A stretch of 64,000 nucleotides of DNA, from contig CP012817.1 of NCBI GenBank assembly GCA_001936135.1, positions 1,612,001 to 1,676,000 on the forward strand. The letters run 5' to 3'. Under the pieces are notes generated by a model. The model had not been told where the DNA came from, searched no databases, and was given only the letters and a program-made list of their open reading frames with translations. Made by a program: the position numbers and the translations under genes. The DNA comes from Saccharomycopsis fibuligera x Saccharomycopsis cf. fibuligera. Its lineage: Eukaryota > Ascomycota > Saccharomycetes > Ascoideales > Saccharomycopsidaceae. Each line of letters begins with the position of its first letter. The first letter of the stretch is position 1. Positions 54,459-64,000 of this stretch are shown piece by piece.

Positions 54459-55454
54459 CTATAATTGTTGAAATTTCTCTTTCATATTATTAATGCATTG
54501 CATAGTAGTATCTTTACATCTATTAGAAAAGTTAGTGAATTGTAAAAAGCCATGAGTAAGATCCTCATTGTGAAGCCATTCAACCTTAACATTGTTCTTT
54601 TGCAACTTTTGTGCGTAGTATAAACCAGTATCTCTCAACGGGTCATATCCACAAGTAACAATAAAGGCAGGAGGCAATTCTTTTGGGATGTCACCATTGA
54701 GTGGGGTGATATCATAATCAGTATAGTTTTTGTTGTCAGGAAGCATGTTCCAAGCAAACAAAAGAAGACTGCGAGTTTTAATGAATGGCGCGTCGGCACC
54801 TTCAACCCCAGAAGGAATTTCAAATGGAAGAGCCATTACAGGATAAAATAATGCTTGAAATCGAGGAACGATTCCAAATGGTTCTTTGATTGCCTTTTGG
54901 CACAACACAGCACACATGTTACCACCGGCAGAATCACCACCCATTGCAATTTTATTTTCATCAATTCCAAGCATGTCAGCATTTTTCTTTACCCATTGCA
55001 ATGTTGCCATTGTTTCCTCAAGTTGAGCAGGGTATTTCCACTCAGGGGAAAGATGATATTCCATGGCTATGACTTGGAATTCACCGTAGCATGCACACAT
55101 ACGGAACCAACTATCATATTCAGGCAAGCTACCGATGGTCCATCCACCACCATGAACGTAAACCAAAAGAGGAAGTTTCTTGTCAGCCGCATTCTCTGGC
55201 ATGTATTGGCGCACATTGATGTCACAAGTAGCGAGACACTTAACAACATGCGGAATCATTTTTACTGATCTTTGGTCGTCGTTCAAGCGAACATTGGCCA
55301 ATACTCTTGTATGAAGACTCCTTTCCTTAATGAAGGCATCTTCAGCTCCTAAGCGTAGGCCTGATTTTTTTAGGAATTTGACAATATTCTCATCTAAGTT
55401 TTTTTTTGGGGCTGCTCTGATATCTGGAATTTTTGACTGTATTGGATAAACCAT
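54459..55454 (-). CDS. HSL-type alpha/beta-hydrolase (esterase/deacetylase)
   Basis: 331 residues. The oxyanion-hole motif VYVHGGGWTIGS (about 99-110), nucleophile elbow MGGDSAGGNMCAV (Ser near 175), acid TCGYDPLRDTG (Asp near 271) and His in EDLTHGFLQF (near 298) make a complete catalytic triad. The HGGG motif puts it in the hormone-sensitive-lipase family, with relatives such as arylacetamide deacetylases and fungal steryl acetyl hydrolases. There is no signal peptide or membrane anchor, so a cytosolic esterase is most likely. Substrate unknown. A TATA element on the minus strand at 55591-55601 lies 140 bases before the start. Confidence 0.92.
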   Translation of the reverse strand: MVYPIQSKIPDIRAAPKKNLDENIVKFLKKSGLRLGAEDAFIKERSLHTRVLANVRLNDDQRSVKMIPHVVKCLATCDINVRQYMPENAADKKLPLLVYVHGGGWTIGSLPEYDSWFRMCACYGEFQVIAMEYHLSPEWKYPAQLEETMATLQWVKKNADMLGIDENKIAMGGDSAGGNMCAVLCQKAIKEPFGIVPRFQALFYPVMALPFEIPSGVEGADAPFIKTRSLLLFAWNMLPDNKNYTDYDITPLNGDIPKELPPAFIVTCGYDPLRDTGLYYAQKLQKNNVKVEWLHNEDLTHGFLQFTNFSNRCKDTTMQCINNMKEKFQQL

Positions 55455-57400
55455 TATGATAGAAGTTATAGTAATGAATTATAACAAGGAAAAATCGGAA
55501 ACGAATTTAAATTTTAATAATTTAATAAGTTTATAAGACATAATAAAATGTTCGCTCATGCCCACACAAGAAGGTGAATGCTGGTGCTCTTTATATATAT
55601 AACAGTTGCTTAGTCTGATTACGCTCAATACACAGACAACTGAAGTTCCCCTACACTCAAATAATGAAGTTTTTAAACAATGGAAGCTTTGCTTGTCAAT
55701 GCTTTTCTTGAAAACCTGCAGGCCAATGCCAAAACTTCAAAATTCTGAAAGCTTTTAATAAGTACTAGGCACGAAAAAGCTTTCGACAAATTTTCTAAGT
55801 TGGTTGCATTGCTTTCATTGTCATTTTTATAAGGTCAATATAAAACGAATTCTAGATTGTTCTATTATCCGACAGTTTTTATACCGATACGCTTTACAAT
55901 TGGTTAGCTATAAATATATTATTATATGTATTTACCATTAGTGGATCAAAGTTTGAGGTTAGAATATTGTCAAACACATCCCTCATGGTTTGCTGTACGG
56001 GGTTGGAGAGCGTTGCTGGCCCACTGTTCTTTTTCTAACCGAAAGAGAGTTTAAACGCAATTTATCTCACCCCTCCATCAAAAACAAACAAATCATTTTT
56101 TTTAGAATGCTCACTTCCGGAACATAAGAAACTTACGCTTAAATTATATTATGGGCTCTTTACGTTACAAAAGTTTCAAACTTAGCTTGTGTTGCTTGTT
56201 TAAGCTCATGGATAAAGGGTGCAAATTGTTACCCACGGTGCTTGTTAAGTACCTATCCTCAAGGATATCGTTCTTAATCAAGCTTGAGCAACAAACATAA
56301 TTGCCGAGATTAACAATTGCTGAGAGGCAACTGCTTGGAACCAGAAAAAAAAACATCAAAGTTACTTAACTCTTATAGTGAGGTGGAGACAATACTCAAC
56401 ATAGCTTAATATAGCAGACGTTACTTATGAGACACGGTATTCCTTTCACGTGCCTATTTGGGACTCGGATTCTCAGAGTTACTATCTAACCTTTGTGACA
56501 GTCGAAAACCTCCTCTTGATGTATTATTAGAACTCTTACTATTTCTCAACATATTAAATCAAGTTGTGTGTTGTCAGTGTTCGGTAACGATTATATTACT
56601 GTCGTTACTTGTAACGACAATTAATGAAGCCAGGTTTCGCCGTCAAACCCCAAAGTACAACGCCAAAGAAGAGCTTTATACTATTGTATAATGATAATAA
56701 CTAGATAGGACTTGTTAGGTCCTTGGTTCTTATCTTATAGTGCCAATATCTTGTATGATTTTGTTACGCTTTTTTGCTATACTTATATATCTGTCTAGCT
56801 CCTTCAACTTTTCTTCCTTCGTACTTGTCTTGTTCTCAGGATTTCTATTTATACATATTGTCTGCTTTTGTGTTAACTATACGTGTGGACGCAGCACATC
56901 ACCGTCATAACTTTTAAGCCATAGTATTGGTATATAGCCATTACTGTCAACTTTTGAGCCGAATCTTTCTATAAAGCGTAATTACAATGCTTATATTTCT
57001 AAGCGGACTATATCTGCGAGAACTACAGTCGTAAAAAGAAGTAAGTTAGAGTAAAAGGCTTTATCTAATGCGATTGAAGACTGTTTTTTATTGATTTTAT
57101 GGCGATTTAGAGGAATTTCGGTACTCAACAATCTTCAACTGCGGTGTTTGCTGCATATACATGTAACATAATGCATACTATCGCTACCCTACTCTGATGT
57201 CCTGCAGACAGTTATTTCAGTAACTTCCGCTGTGGATTCATAAACAATCCCAGTTTGTTATTTTTTCCCTTGGTTTTTACTTTCCAAGCTATCTGTTAGC
57301 ATTAAAGTTCTCTTTCTTTAACAGATCATTAGACAACCTAAGGTGTACTGAAAAAAATAAGTTCATATTCGTATTAATAGACGCATAAAATAAAGAGGGA
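55455..57400. other. Divergent esterase / HDA1 intergenic region
   Basis: 1.95 kb, A/T-rich, with two small open frames of unconvincing composition. No repeat match to the rest of the window noticed. Confidence 0.5.
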
Positions 57401-60127
57401 ATGTCTAACGGGCCTCAGAACAACATCAAGCGGGAAGAAGACCAGGGTCTTTCTGAAAATAATGTCTCGAAGGACAAAACAGAACAATACTCCCAACTGG
57501 AAGTGAATAACCTCATAGGGCCAAAGCCAAATGATCTTTTGAATGGCACTTCCGGTGAGAAACGGAAGTTCGAGGAAATAGATATTAAAGATACAGTAGA
57601 AAAAATCGAGGATGCAGATTATGATAATAAGCGTTTTGATCAGCTGTCATCAAAAGCTGATCCAATAGTGAAAACATATGGTATAAGTAAAGTGAAATAT
57701 CCTCAGAATTCGATTATCGTTCCAGCAAGAAAGCCAAATTTACGCTATATACCGCTAAAAACTGGCTTATGTTATGATGTCAGAATGAGATATCATGCAA
57801 AGATCTTTACTTCTTACTATGAATATATCGACCCGCATCCAGAAGATCCAAGACGTATTTATAGAATATACAAAATTCTTGCTGAAGAAGGGCTTATCAC
57901 GGATCCAACTTTATCAGGATCCGACGATATAGGTGATCTTATGGTTAAAATCCCAGTGCGCGAAGCTAGTGAAGAGGAAATTCTCCAAGTGCATACAAAA
58001 GAACACTTGAACTTTTTGAAAGAAACGACGTCTATGACGAAAGAACAACTACTCAAAATTACAGAAACAGGAGATTCGGTTTACTTCAATCATGACTCTT
58101 TCTTCTGTGCCAAATTATCTTGTGGTGGGGTTATAGAAGCAGCCAAAGCTGTTGTTGAGGGAAAAGTGAAAAATTCATTTGCCATTGTTAGACCTCCAGG
58201 CCATCACTCGGAACCCGAAGCCCCAGGTGGGTTCTGTCTTTTCTCAAATGTTGCAGTAGCCGCAAAAAATATTCTCAAAAACTATACTGAATCAGTAAGA
58301 AAAATTGTTATTCTTGATTGGGATGTTCATCATGGGAATGGAACCCAAAAGTGCTTCTATAATGATCCACGAGTACTTTATATTTCGTTGCATAGATTTG
58401 AGTTGGGCAAATACTATCCAGGAACGCCGGCAGGCGATTACGATCAAGCAGGTGAAGGCCCGGGGGAGGGTTTCAATGTCAATATTCCTTGGCCTGTTGG
58501 AGGAATGAGTGATGCTGACTACATGTACGCATTCAATAATGTTATAATACCAATCTGTCTTGAGTTCAACCCTGACTTAGTGTTAGTTTCCTCTGGCTTT
58601 GATGCCGCAGAGGGAGACATGATTGGTCAGTGCCATGTGAGTCCTGGTTGTTATGGGCAGATGCTCAATTTATTGAAGAATTTAGCAAGAGGACATATCT
58701 GTGTAGCATTGGAGGGGGGATACAACTTAGATAGTATAAGCATCAGCGCATTAGCTGTGGTGAAAGCTTTGCTAGGAGAAGCTCCAGATGAATTGAAGAC
58801 AAAAGTGCCAAGTACTGCAGCTGTGGAAACAATATATAAAGTTAGGGAATTTCAAAGCCGGTACTGGAAATCCATGAGACCAGGCTTTGCAGCAATTAGT
58901 GATAATAACATTATTAACTTTAACAAAAACACTAATGGCTCGGCGACTATGGACTTCAATGGCAGCGCGAACGGAGACTCTGAAAAGCAATTAAAATTAA
59001 TTTCAGAAGACAAGGATAGCATTTTGCAGAATAGCACTTGCTTATCTGATGCTGTTAGACTACATCAATCTGTAAAATTAAAGGAAAAGTATGGTTTGAT
59101 AAATTTGCCAATGTTACTTAACGACTCAACAAACTCAGACTCTGCGTTCAATGGGAATAATAAATTCAGCAACTTGTATTCCAGCTCACCATCTTTTGAC
59201 AATCAATTTTTGTCCACTTCAAATATTTTTGAGCAGGAGACTGTGTGCATACTTGTACATGATCCGTTTGAGATTCATGGCCATATTGACCCGTTATATG
59301 GAAGCTTAGAATCGTACTCTTCAGTGTATATTGACCCCACGGAGAAGCTTATTGACTGGGTGATAAATGAAAAGAAATTTGGCTTTATTGATGTCTCAAT
59401 TCCAACAGCCATAACTAGTTTAAGTGAAAAGTTTTCTGATTCCGATGGTAAAAATGGGAAAGCTGATAACGGTTACAGTGGGGCACAAAATAACAAGAAA
59501 CATGATAAATCCTTCAAAAGAGATGAAGAATACAATAATATTATCTACTCACAAGAACTTTTATTATATTTGTGGGATAACTATTTAAAGTTTTTTACTA
59601 ATTTGAAAAATTTATTGTTTTTTGGTATTGGGGATTCATACAATGGTATTGTGTATCTATTAGGACATCGTCAAGTGGTAAATACTTCATTTGAAGGTGG
59701 AGAATCAGCAAACGGTAGTGGCGAAAATAACAGCTATGGAAACGGCTCTACTTCAAGCAGCGGTGGAAGTGGTAATAGCAAAAATCTTGGAATATCAAAA
59801 GGAAAAATTGACCGTGCTTGCTCAATCAACTTTCTTAACTCACATAATCAACTTCGAGCAATAATTCCATTGATCGATGAAAGTTTGACAGACTGGTATT
59901 ATAAAAATAGTTTGGTTTTCACGTCACATAAGCATCTGATTTGGGATAATAACGATAATTATAACAAAAGACCAAGAAAAAAGTTCGGAAGAGTGTTGAA
60001 GAGTGTGCTGGGTGATAACCTTTACGACGTATTTCAAGAAAACTATGAAGAAGCCAAGGACTTTGTCCTTGACACATTAGAAGAGTTCAGTAGTAGTGAA
60101 GAGGAGAGCGACGAAGAAAACAATTGA
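57401..60127 (+). CDS. HDA1: Class II histone deacetylase
   Basis: 908 residues. Zn-dependent deacetylase domain (about 120-490) with RPPGHHSEPEAPGGFCLFSN (tandem His near 267), LDWDVHHGNGTQ (Asp/His metal ligands near 307), and SSGFDAAEGD (Asp near 398), then LEGGYNL. A C-terminal Arb2-type domain (about 620-860; VCILVHDPFEIHGHIDPLYG) follows, as in Hda1 and Clr3. The tail is acidic (FSSSEEESDEENN). Hda1 with Hda2/Hda3 removes acetyl groups from histones H3 and H2B, repressing genes through Tup1; in Candida it is linked to morphogenesis. S. cerevisiae Hda1 has 706 residues; the extra length is Asn/Ser/Gly-rich inserts (for example near 510-600 and 770-795). Confidence 0.97.
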   Translation: MSNGPQNNIKREEDQGLSENNVSKDKTEQYSQLEVNNLIGPKPNDLLNGTSGEKRKFEEIDIKDTVEKIEDADYDNKRFDQLSSKADPIVKTYGISKVKYPQNSIIVPARKPNLRYIPLKTGLCYDVRMRYHAKIFTSYYEYIDPHPEDPRRIYRIYKILAEEGLITDPTLSGSDDIGDLMVKIPVREASEEEILQVHTKEHLNFLKETTSMTKEQLLKITETGDSVYFNHDSFFCAKLSCGGVIEAAKAVVEGKVKNSFAIVRPPGHHSEPEAPGGFCLFSNVAVAAKNILKNYTESVRKIVILDWDVHHGNGTQKCFYNDPRVLYISLHRFELGKYYPGTPAGDYDQAGEGPGEGFNVNIPWPVGGMSDADYMYAFNNVIIPICLEFNPDLVLVSSGFDAAEGDMIGQCHVSPGCYGQMLNLLKNLARGHICVALEGGYNLDSISISALAVVKALLGEAPDELKTKVPSTAAVETIYKVREFQSRYWKSMRPGFAAISDNNIINFNKNTNGSATMDFNGSANGDSEKQLKLISEDKDSILQNSTCLSDAVRLHQSVKLKEKYGLINLPMLLNDSTNSDSAFNGNNKFSNLYSSSPSFDNQFLSTSNIFEQETVCILVHDPFEIHGHIDPLYGSLESYSSVYIDPTEKLIDWVINEKKFGFIDVSIPTAITSLSEKFSDSDGKNGKADNGYSGAQNNKKHDKSFKRDEEYNNIIYSQELLLYLWDNYLKFFTNLKNLLFFGIGDSYNGIVYLLGHRQVVNTSFEGGESANGSGENNSYGNGSTSSSGGSGNSKNLGISKGKIDRACSINFLNSHNQLRAIIPLIDESLTDWYYKNSLVFTSHKHLIWDNNDNYNKRPRKKFGRVLKSVLGDNLYDVFQENYEEAKDFVLDTLEEFSSSEEESDEENN

Positions 60128-60798
60128 TGGATTCGTAAAACATGTTTATCATAAATTGGATATTATTGCAAACTCTGTTCCCCTAAAAGACTATTTGCTT
60201 TTGAGTTGCAAGACCTACTGCATGCCATAGATGTTTAATGGTTTGTGGTTCTATTACTTGTATTGTATTGTATTCTAGCTGTAACAATAAATTCATTTTT
60301 ACGTTTCTAATTACTGCTCTTATTTTTTGTTTGCATGTTGTTGTAATAATAATTGTATGCTATTTAGAATATAAGGCTCGCGGCCTGAAGCGTACATCAA
60401 TGCCCCTCAAAAACGCAACTTTGGGCAGAGGGGAAATTTATGTTATGAAAAAATCCCCGTCAAAACCATTTTCGACGTTCGCCACGTAGAATGAAAAGAG
60501 GAGGCGTAATTTACTAGGCACGGAATTAATTGAAAACAACTTATCTTTAGTTGACCCACAAAACCGAAGCTCATCATTCCACCAGTCTACCAAAGAATTG
60601 TGCCTATCCCTAAGTTATAGCGCTTAGATTGAGTTTGAAGTAAAGCATTCGCGGCACACAAAAACAAAACACTCGTGCTACTCATCCCATTGGTAGAGCA
60701 TTTCATTTAGAAACCCTAATCACGAACAACACTGTGAACTTACGAACAGTCTAAAAGCGCCAACGATAGATGATTTTTAACTGTGAACGTAAACCACT
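60128..60798. other. HDA1 3' / DOP1 promoter region
   Basis: No gene seen; a hydrophobic open frame at 60238-60489 lies right after HDA1 and looks like chance. Confidence 0.5.
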
Positions 60799-63700
60799 AT
60801 GTCACTGATATCAAGGAAAAGATATACCGAGCTAGAATCACAGCTAAATAATCTAGTCAATCCGGAGAAACTTGATAGCAAAGATAAAAAGTACTTAGCC
60901 TCAATAGAGAAATCACTTACCAACTTCGACTCTTCAGTGGAATGGGCAGATTATATCTCTTCTCTTACGCGGCTTTCCAAAGCGCTTCAATCACATTCTA
61001 AACCGCATTGGATCCCTCACGCTATTCAGATCGCTAAATGTTTAGCAAAATGTGTCTCTTCTACTTTGCCTAGCGGGGTGCACAAAAAGTCACTTGAGGT
61101 ATATGAACATATATTCAACATCTTAAAGTCAGATCTACTCGCTAAACAAATGAACTTGTGGATTCCTGGACTATTACCACTAATGTCCTATGCGTCCATT
61201 AGCGTGAAACCCTCATTAATTAATCTTTTTAACGATTTTGTGCTAGAATTGCCTAAAGAATATTTAAAGGTTATCACCAAAGTTCTATTACTAAGTTTAT
61301 TACCGGGCATAGATGATGAATCCTCGGAATCTTTTGATGCCGCTATGGAGTTGATTGAAAAACTACAAAGGAATCTTCAAGATGATACTCATTTTTGGCA
61401 ATGCTTTTTCATGACAGTAATCAGTAGTCCTGACAGAAGGCTTGGTGCTTTGATTTGGTGCAACAAACATCTTCCCAATTTCAGTGATTTGAGTGACAAG
61501 AGTTTAAACTATGAAGCAGAAGCCGTTGTAAAGCAAGAAACGGGGTTGCTTATACGCGCTTTTTGCAAAGGCTTGGAAGATGATCAAATATTGGTACAAC
61601 GGGGTTTTTTCGATTTGTTAATTTCCAAATTGAAGCTTAATTCTCCAGTATTAGTGGAAAAAAGTACTAAAGAAGATGTGGAGAGATTGGTAATGAGCTG
61701 TTGTTTAACAGTGCTAAGGAGAGATATGTCACTAAATAGGAGATTATGGAACTGGTTATTAGGAACTGAAGAGGCATTGTCAACCCCATTGATTGAAATT
61801 CAGGAAAATACAAATGTGACCGCTAATGATGATAACGCTCCTTCAACAAATCGGCAAATGTCCAGAATCAAGTACTTCACAACATATGGACAAAATGCTT
61901 TAACGACCGGGTTCTCAAAGTTGATCAACTCCACACGCTTAGATGATAGAATCAAGGGATACAAGCTTAGTTTAGCGTTCATGGATAGGTGGGAGATAGG
62001 TTTATTATTAACTTCTGAAATCTTTGTTCCGTTTTTAAAATCTGTGCAAGCTTCTTTTATTGAGAGCAATATGTTTACAAAAAATTACGCTCAATTCAAT
62101 AGCTCGAAAATGGAAGAGACTAATCAATTTGATGAGACTCAAGAAGTCAAAGATAAGTACGATGAGCTATTCAAAAGCGCATCTGCATTTTTCGACACTA
62201 TTGAGTCTCGGAACATCTGGTCTACATGCTTCAAACTAATTGATGATATAAAAGATGTCAAGGCATTGAACGAAAACCTCAAGTTAATTCTTTTTATTAT
62301 TAGAAGCTTTAACGTTAATGAGGAAGACATGCTATTTGAGCATCTTCCATATATGCTTATTGCATTACTTATCACAAAATTAAATAATTATAGAACTGGG
62401 ATTGATACTAAAGCAACGTTTGACATTATAGAGGAAATCTTGAGTATTTTGCCTACTGACGTTTTTTCGAGCGAGTATAGCAATGATGACATAGAACACT
62501 TAGAAGCTATATTTGGATCACCCTCGAAAGAAGATGAAGCGAACATCCAAAAGTATTCTAGCGGTCTTTACAAAAAAATTCAAAAGTATTACTCAACAGG
62601 GGCTACTGATGCAGAAATTGCAGGTGTAACTTCGGGTAATGCAAAGACCGATGGCAGCTCCAACAATAGTTTCAACAATAGCAATGAAGAAATAAATAAT
62701 GCACAGAATTCTAACTTTGAGCAGAAACAACTAAAAAGTCAAGAGAATAGCACCGCTATACCACCCCCAAAAAAAACTTTGGCAATATTTATATTAATTA
62801 CTGAAATTTTAATCAAATCTTTACAATTACCAGAGGAAAATAAATACTTTTACGCATACTCATCATTATATACAGAGTTTATGGAAAAACTTCCAGTGGA
62901 AAACAACGCACTACTTACTTGGAAAAACTCCAGATTGCTAAACATAATCTTTAGTAAAGGAGGAGAGCTTCTCAAAGCTGAGCAGGAGCAGGATATAAAC
63001 GTATTCAGCCAGGATTTTGGCCGTGAATTAATTCTTGATTTTTACAGTTTTGGTAGCGTATCGGATGGTATTCAAAAAGCTAAAGCTGAAGAGTTTTACA
63101 GTCTCAAAAATGGAGCCTCCATAAATGAACAATTTGTGTCCATAACATTTGGCATCAGCAAGCTATTTCCCAAGATTTGTGCCTCTTATGATGTTGCACA
63201 TGAAAAAATAAACTTACTCAAGCTCACTTTAGAGCTTCTTTACAGAATATTGCTTCTCTCATCAAATAAGTTTCAAGTAGAGGCTACTTCGTTTTTGTTC
63301 AACTTAGAGCTTGCGAGTGAACCTGAATACATTGAATCAGGAATTTCCTTAGTATTTTCAAAGCTTCACAGTCAAAATGAATTTGAAAAAATAATGAAAG
63401 TGGTAAAAATATTATGGGTACAAACAAATTCTAACCCAACCGATGTGATTATGAGGAAGCCATTGTATATTCTTCTTGATGAACTTAGCTATAAGAACTC
63501 TAACTACTTGGTTATTAGTGACTGGTTGAAAAACATATTTCAGGCTGAGAGTTATGACCGGCTATTTTCCTTAGTAGTATACCCTCTATTGAACTTCAAA
63601 TTTATATTTCACCAAAAGTTTGATTTGATTGATGATTTTGATAACTTTAACTATCAGCTACGCACAATCATAAATATAATTCAAGTTGACGAAGCAAAAG

Positions 63701-64000
63701 TGGTGGATGCGTTAAATTCTGAGGTAACACAAATTGATGAAAATTTATTAGCTATTCTACAAAGTTTGGAAGATGTTTCAACTTACAAAAGTTTGCTTAT
63801 GCGCATTCTTTTCAACTTTTTAAGCTTAACAGTAACAAGTCGATCTATAGACAGCATTGGGTGGGAAATTTTTGAAAGTGAGGCTTTTAATAAGGCAACT
63901 TTATCAGCTCTACATTTATTATCCTTAATTTTAGATGCGTCAGAGCCCAACATCAACCAAATGTTGGCTAAATTAATTGACTTATCTTACAATAATTTGA
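60799..64000 (+). CDS. DOP1: Dopey-family protein Dop1, 3' end outside the window
   Basis: Open from ATG 60799 to the right edge, 1067 codons visible. The N-terminus is the conserved Dopey domain: RKRYTELESQLNNL, WADYISSLTRLSKALQ, PHWIPHAIQIAKCLAKC and KKSLEVYEHIFNILK, then LWIPGLLPLMSYASISVKPS. The rest is all-helical (HEAT/ARM-like), with an Asn/Ser-rich linker near 610-650. Dop1 acts with Mon2 and the flippase Neo1 on endosome-Golgi membranes, and in yeast is essential, controlling ER and endosome organisation and morphogenesis. Codon 3 is CTG, so the protein would begin MSSISRKRY under CUG-Ser decoding. S. cerevisiae Dop1 has about 1700 residues, so roughly 40 percent is missing. Confidence 0.93.
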   Translation, partial: MSLISRKRYTELESQLNNLVNPEKLDSKDKKYLASIEKSLTNFDSSVEWADYISSLTRLSKALQSHSKPHWIPHAIQIAKCLAKCVSSTLPSGVHKKSLEVYEHIFNILKSDLLAKQMNLWIPGLLPLMSYASISVKPSLINLFNDFVLELPKEYLKVITKVLLLSLLPGIDDESSESFDAAMELIEKLQRNLQDDTHFWQCFFMTVISSPDRRLGALIWCNKHLPNFSDLSDKSLNYEAEAVVKQETGLLIRAFCKGLEDDQILVQRGFFDLLISKLKLNSPVLVEKSTKEDVERLVMSCCLTVLRRDMSLNRRLWNWLLGTEEALSTPLIEIQENTNVTANDDNAPSTNRQMSRIKYFTTYGQNALTTGFSKLINSTRLDDRIKGYKLSLAFMDRWEIGLLLTSEIFVPFLKSVQASFIESNMFTKNYAQFNSSKMEETNQFDETQEVKDKYDELFKSASAFFDTIESRNIWSTCFKLIDDIKDVKALNENLKLILFIIRSFNVNEEDMLFEHLPYMLIALLITKLNNYRTGIDTKATFDIIEEILSILPTDVFSSEYSNDDIEHLEAIFGSPSKEDEANIQKYSSGLYKKIQKYYSTGATDAEIAGVTSGNAKTDGSSNNSFNNSNEEINNAQNSNFEQKQLKSQENSTAIPPPKKTLAIFILITEILIKSLQLPEENKYFYAYSSLYTEFMEKLPVENNALLTWKNSRLLNIIFSKGGELLKAEQEQDINVFSQDFGRELILDFYSFGSVSDGIQKAKAEEFYSLKNGASINEQFVSITFGISKLFPKICASYDVAHEKINLLKLTLELLYRILLLSSNKFQVEATSFLFNLELASEPEYIESGISLVFSKLHSQNEFEKIMKVVKILWVQTNSNPTDVIMRKPLYILLDELSYKNSNYLVISDWLKNIFQAESYDRLFSLVVYPLLNFKFIFHQKFDLIDDFDNFNYQLRTIINIIQVDEAKVVDALNSEVTQIDENLLAILQSLEDVSTYKSLLMRILFNFLSLTVTSRSIDSIGWEIFESEAFNKATLSALHLLSLILDASEPNINQMLAKLIDLSYNNL

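Noticed and set aside
60238-60489. Hydrophobic 83-codon frame after HDA1
   Set aside because: Starts about 110 bases after the HDA1 stop, in its 3' region; no family resemblance.

Overview
The window is 64 kb of a budding-yeast nuclear chromosome, almost certainly from the CUG-Ser ("CTG") clade, i.e. a Candida/Lodderomyces/Debaryomyces-type yeast. Three things in the sequence support this. (1) A CTG codon at 35534-35536 sits where the family, and a paralogue 2 kb away, has serine in an FVSTGT motif. (2) A spliced gene at 51209-51506 encodes a mitochondrial complex I subunit (NDUFB3/B12 type), and complex I is absent from Saccharomyces. (3) The introns are short, 5'-proximal and carry TACTAAC-type branch points. 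The many long poly-Q, poly-N and Ser runs recall the Candida/Lodderomyces group, but I cannot fix the species.

Layout. 1-9.6 kb: SUMO ligase SIZ1 (minus, runs off the left edge, one intron), divergent from a Q-rich ZDS1/ZDS2 homologue; then the CAAX protease RCE1. 10-19 kb: eIF3b (PRT1), SRP subunit SEC65, Pol I factor RRN9 and the SPS amino-acid sensor SSY1, which has an overlapping uORF. 19-24.4 kb: a repeat-rich stretch with a dispersed repeat, decayed L1/Zorro-like LINE fragments, an intron-bearing tRNA-Glu(CUC), a spliced POP8-like gene and gene debris. 24.4-32.1 kb: APN2, tRNA-Ser(AGA), an opsin-related membrane protein and an unidentified coiled-coil protein. 33-36 kb: a GC-rich island holding two head-to-head flavodoxin-like quinone-reductase genes with three helically phased Yap1/Cap1-type sites between them. 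36.7-45 kb: an allantoate-permease-family transporter, a 3.8 kb gene-free stretch and a spliced Zn2Cys6 regulator. 45-52.5 kb: spliced LYS12, a mitochondrial PPR-like protein, mitoribosomal RSM25, the complex I subunit and prefoldin GIM5. 52.5-64 kb: tRNA-Gly(GCC), the second copy of the dispersed repeat (inverted), an HSL-type esterase, histone deacetylase HDA1 and the N-terminal half of DOP1 running off the right edge.

Most genes are unlinked housekeeping functions, as is normal for yeast. Local groupings that may matter are the divergent flavodoxin pair, which looks co-regulated by oxidative stress, and the divergent mitochondrial pair RSM25/NDUFB3. One flavodoxin ends in a CaaX-type box that would be a substrate class for RCE1, also in this window. 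Six protein genes (SIZ1, POP8, the flavodoxin YCP4-like gene, the Zn-cluster gene, LYS12 and the NDUFB3 gene) need a spliced model to give an intact domain. All gene identities come from reading motifs by eye; no database search was run.
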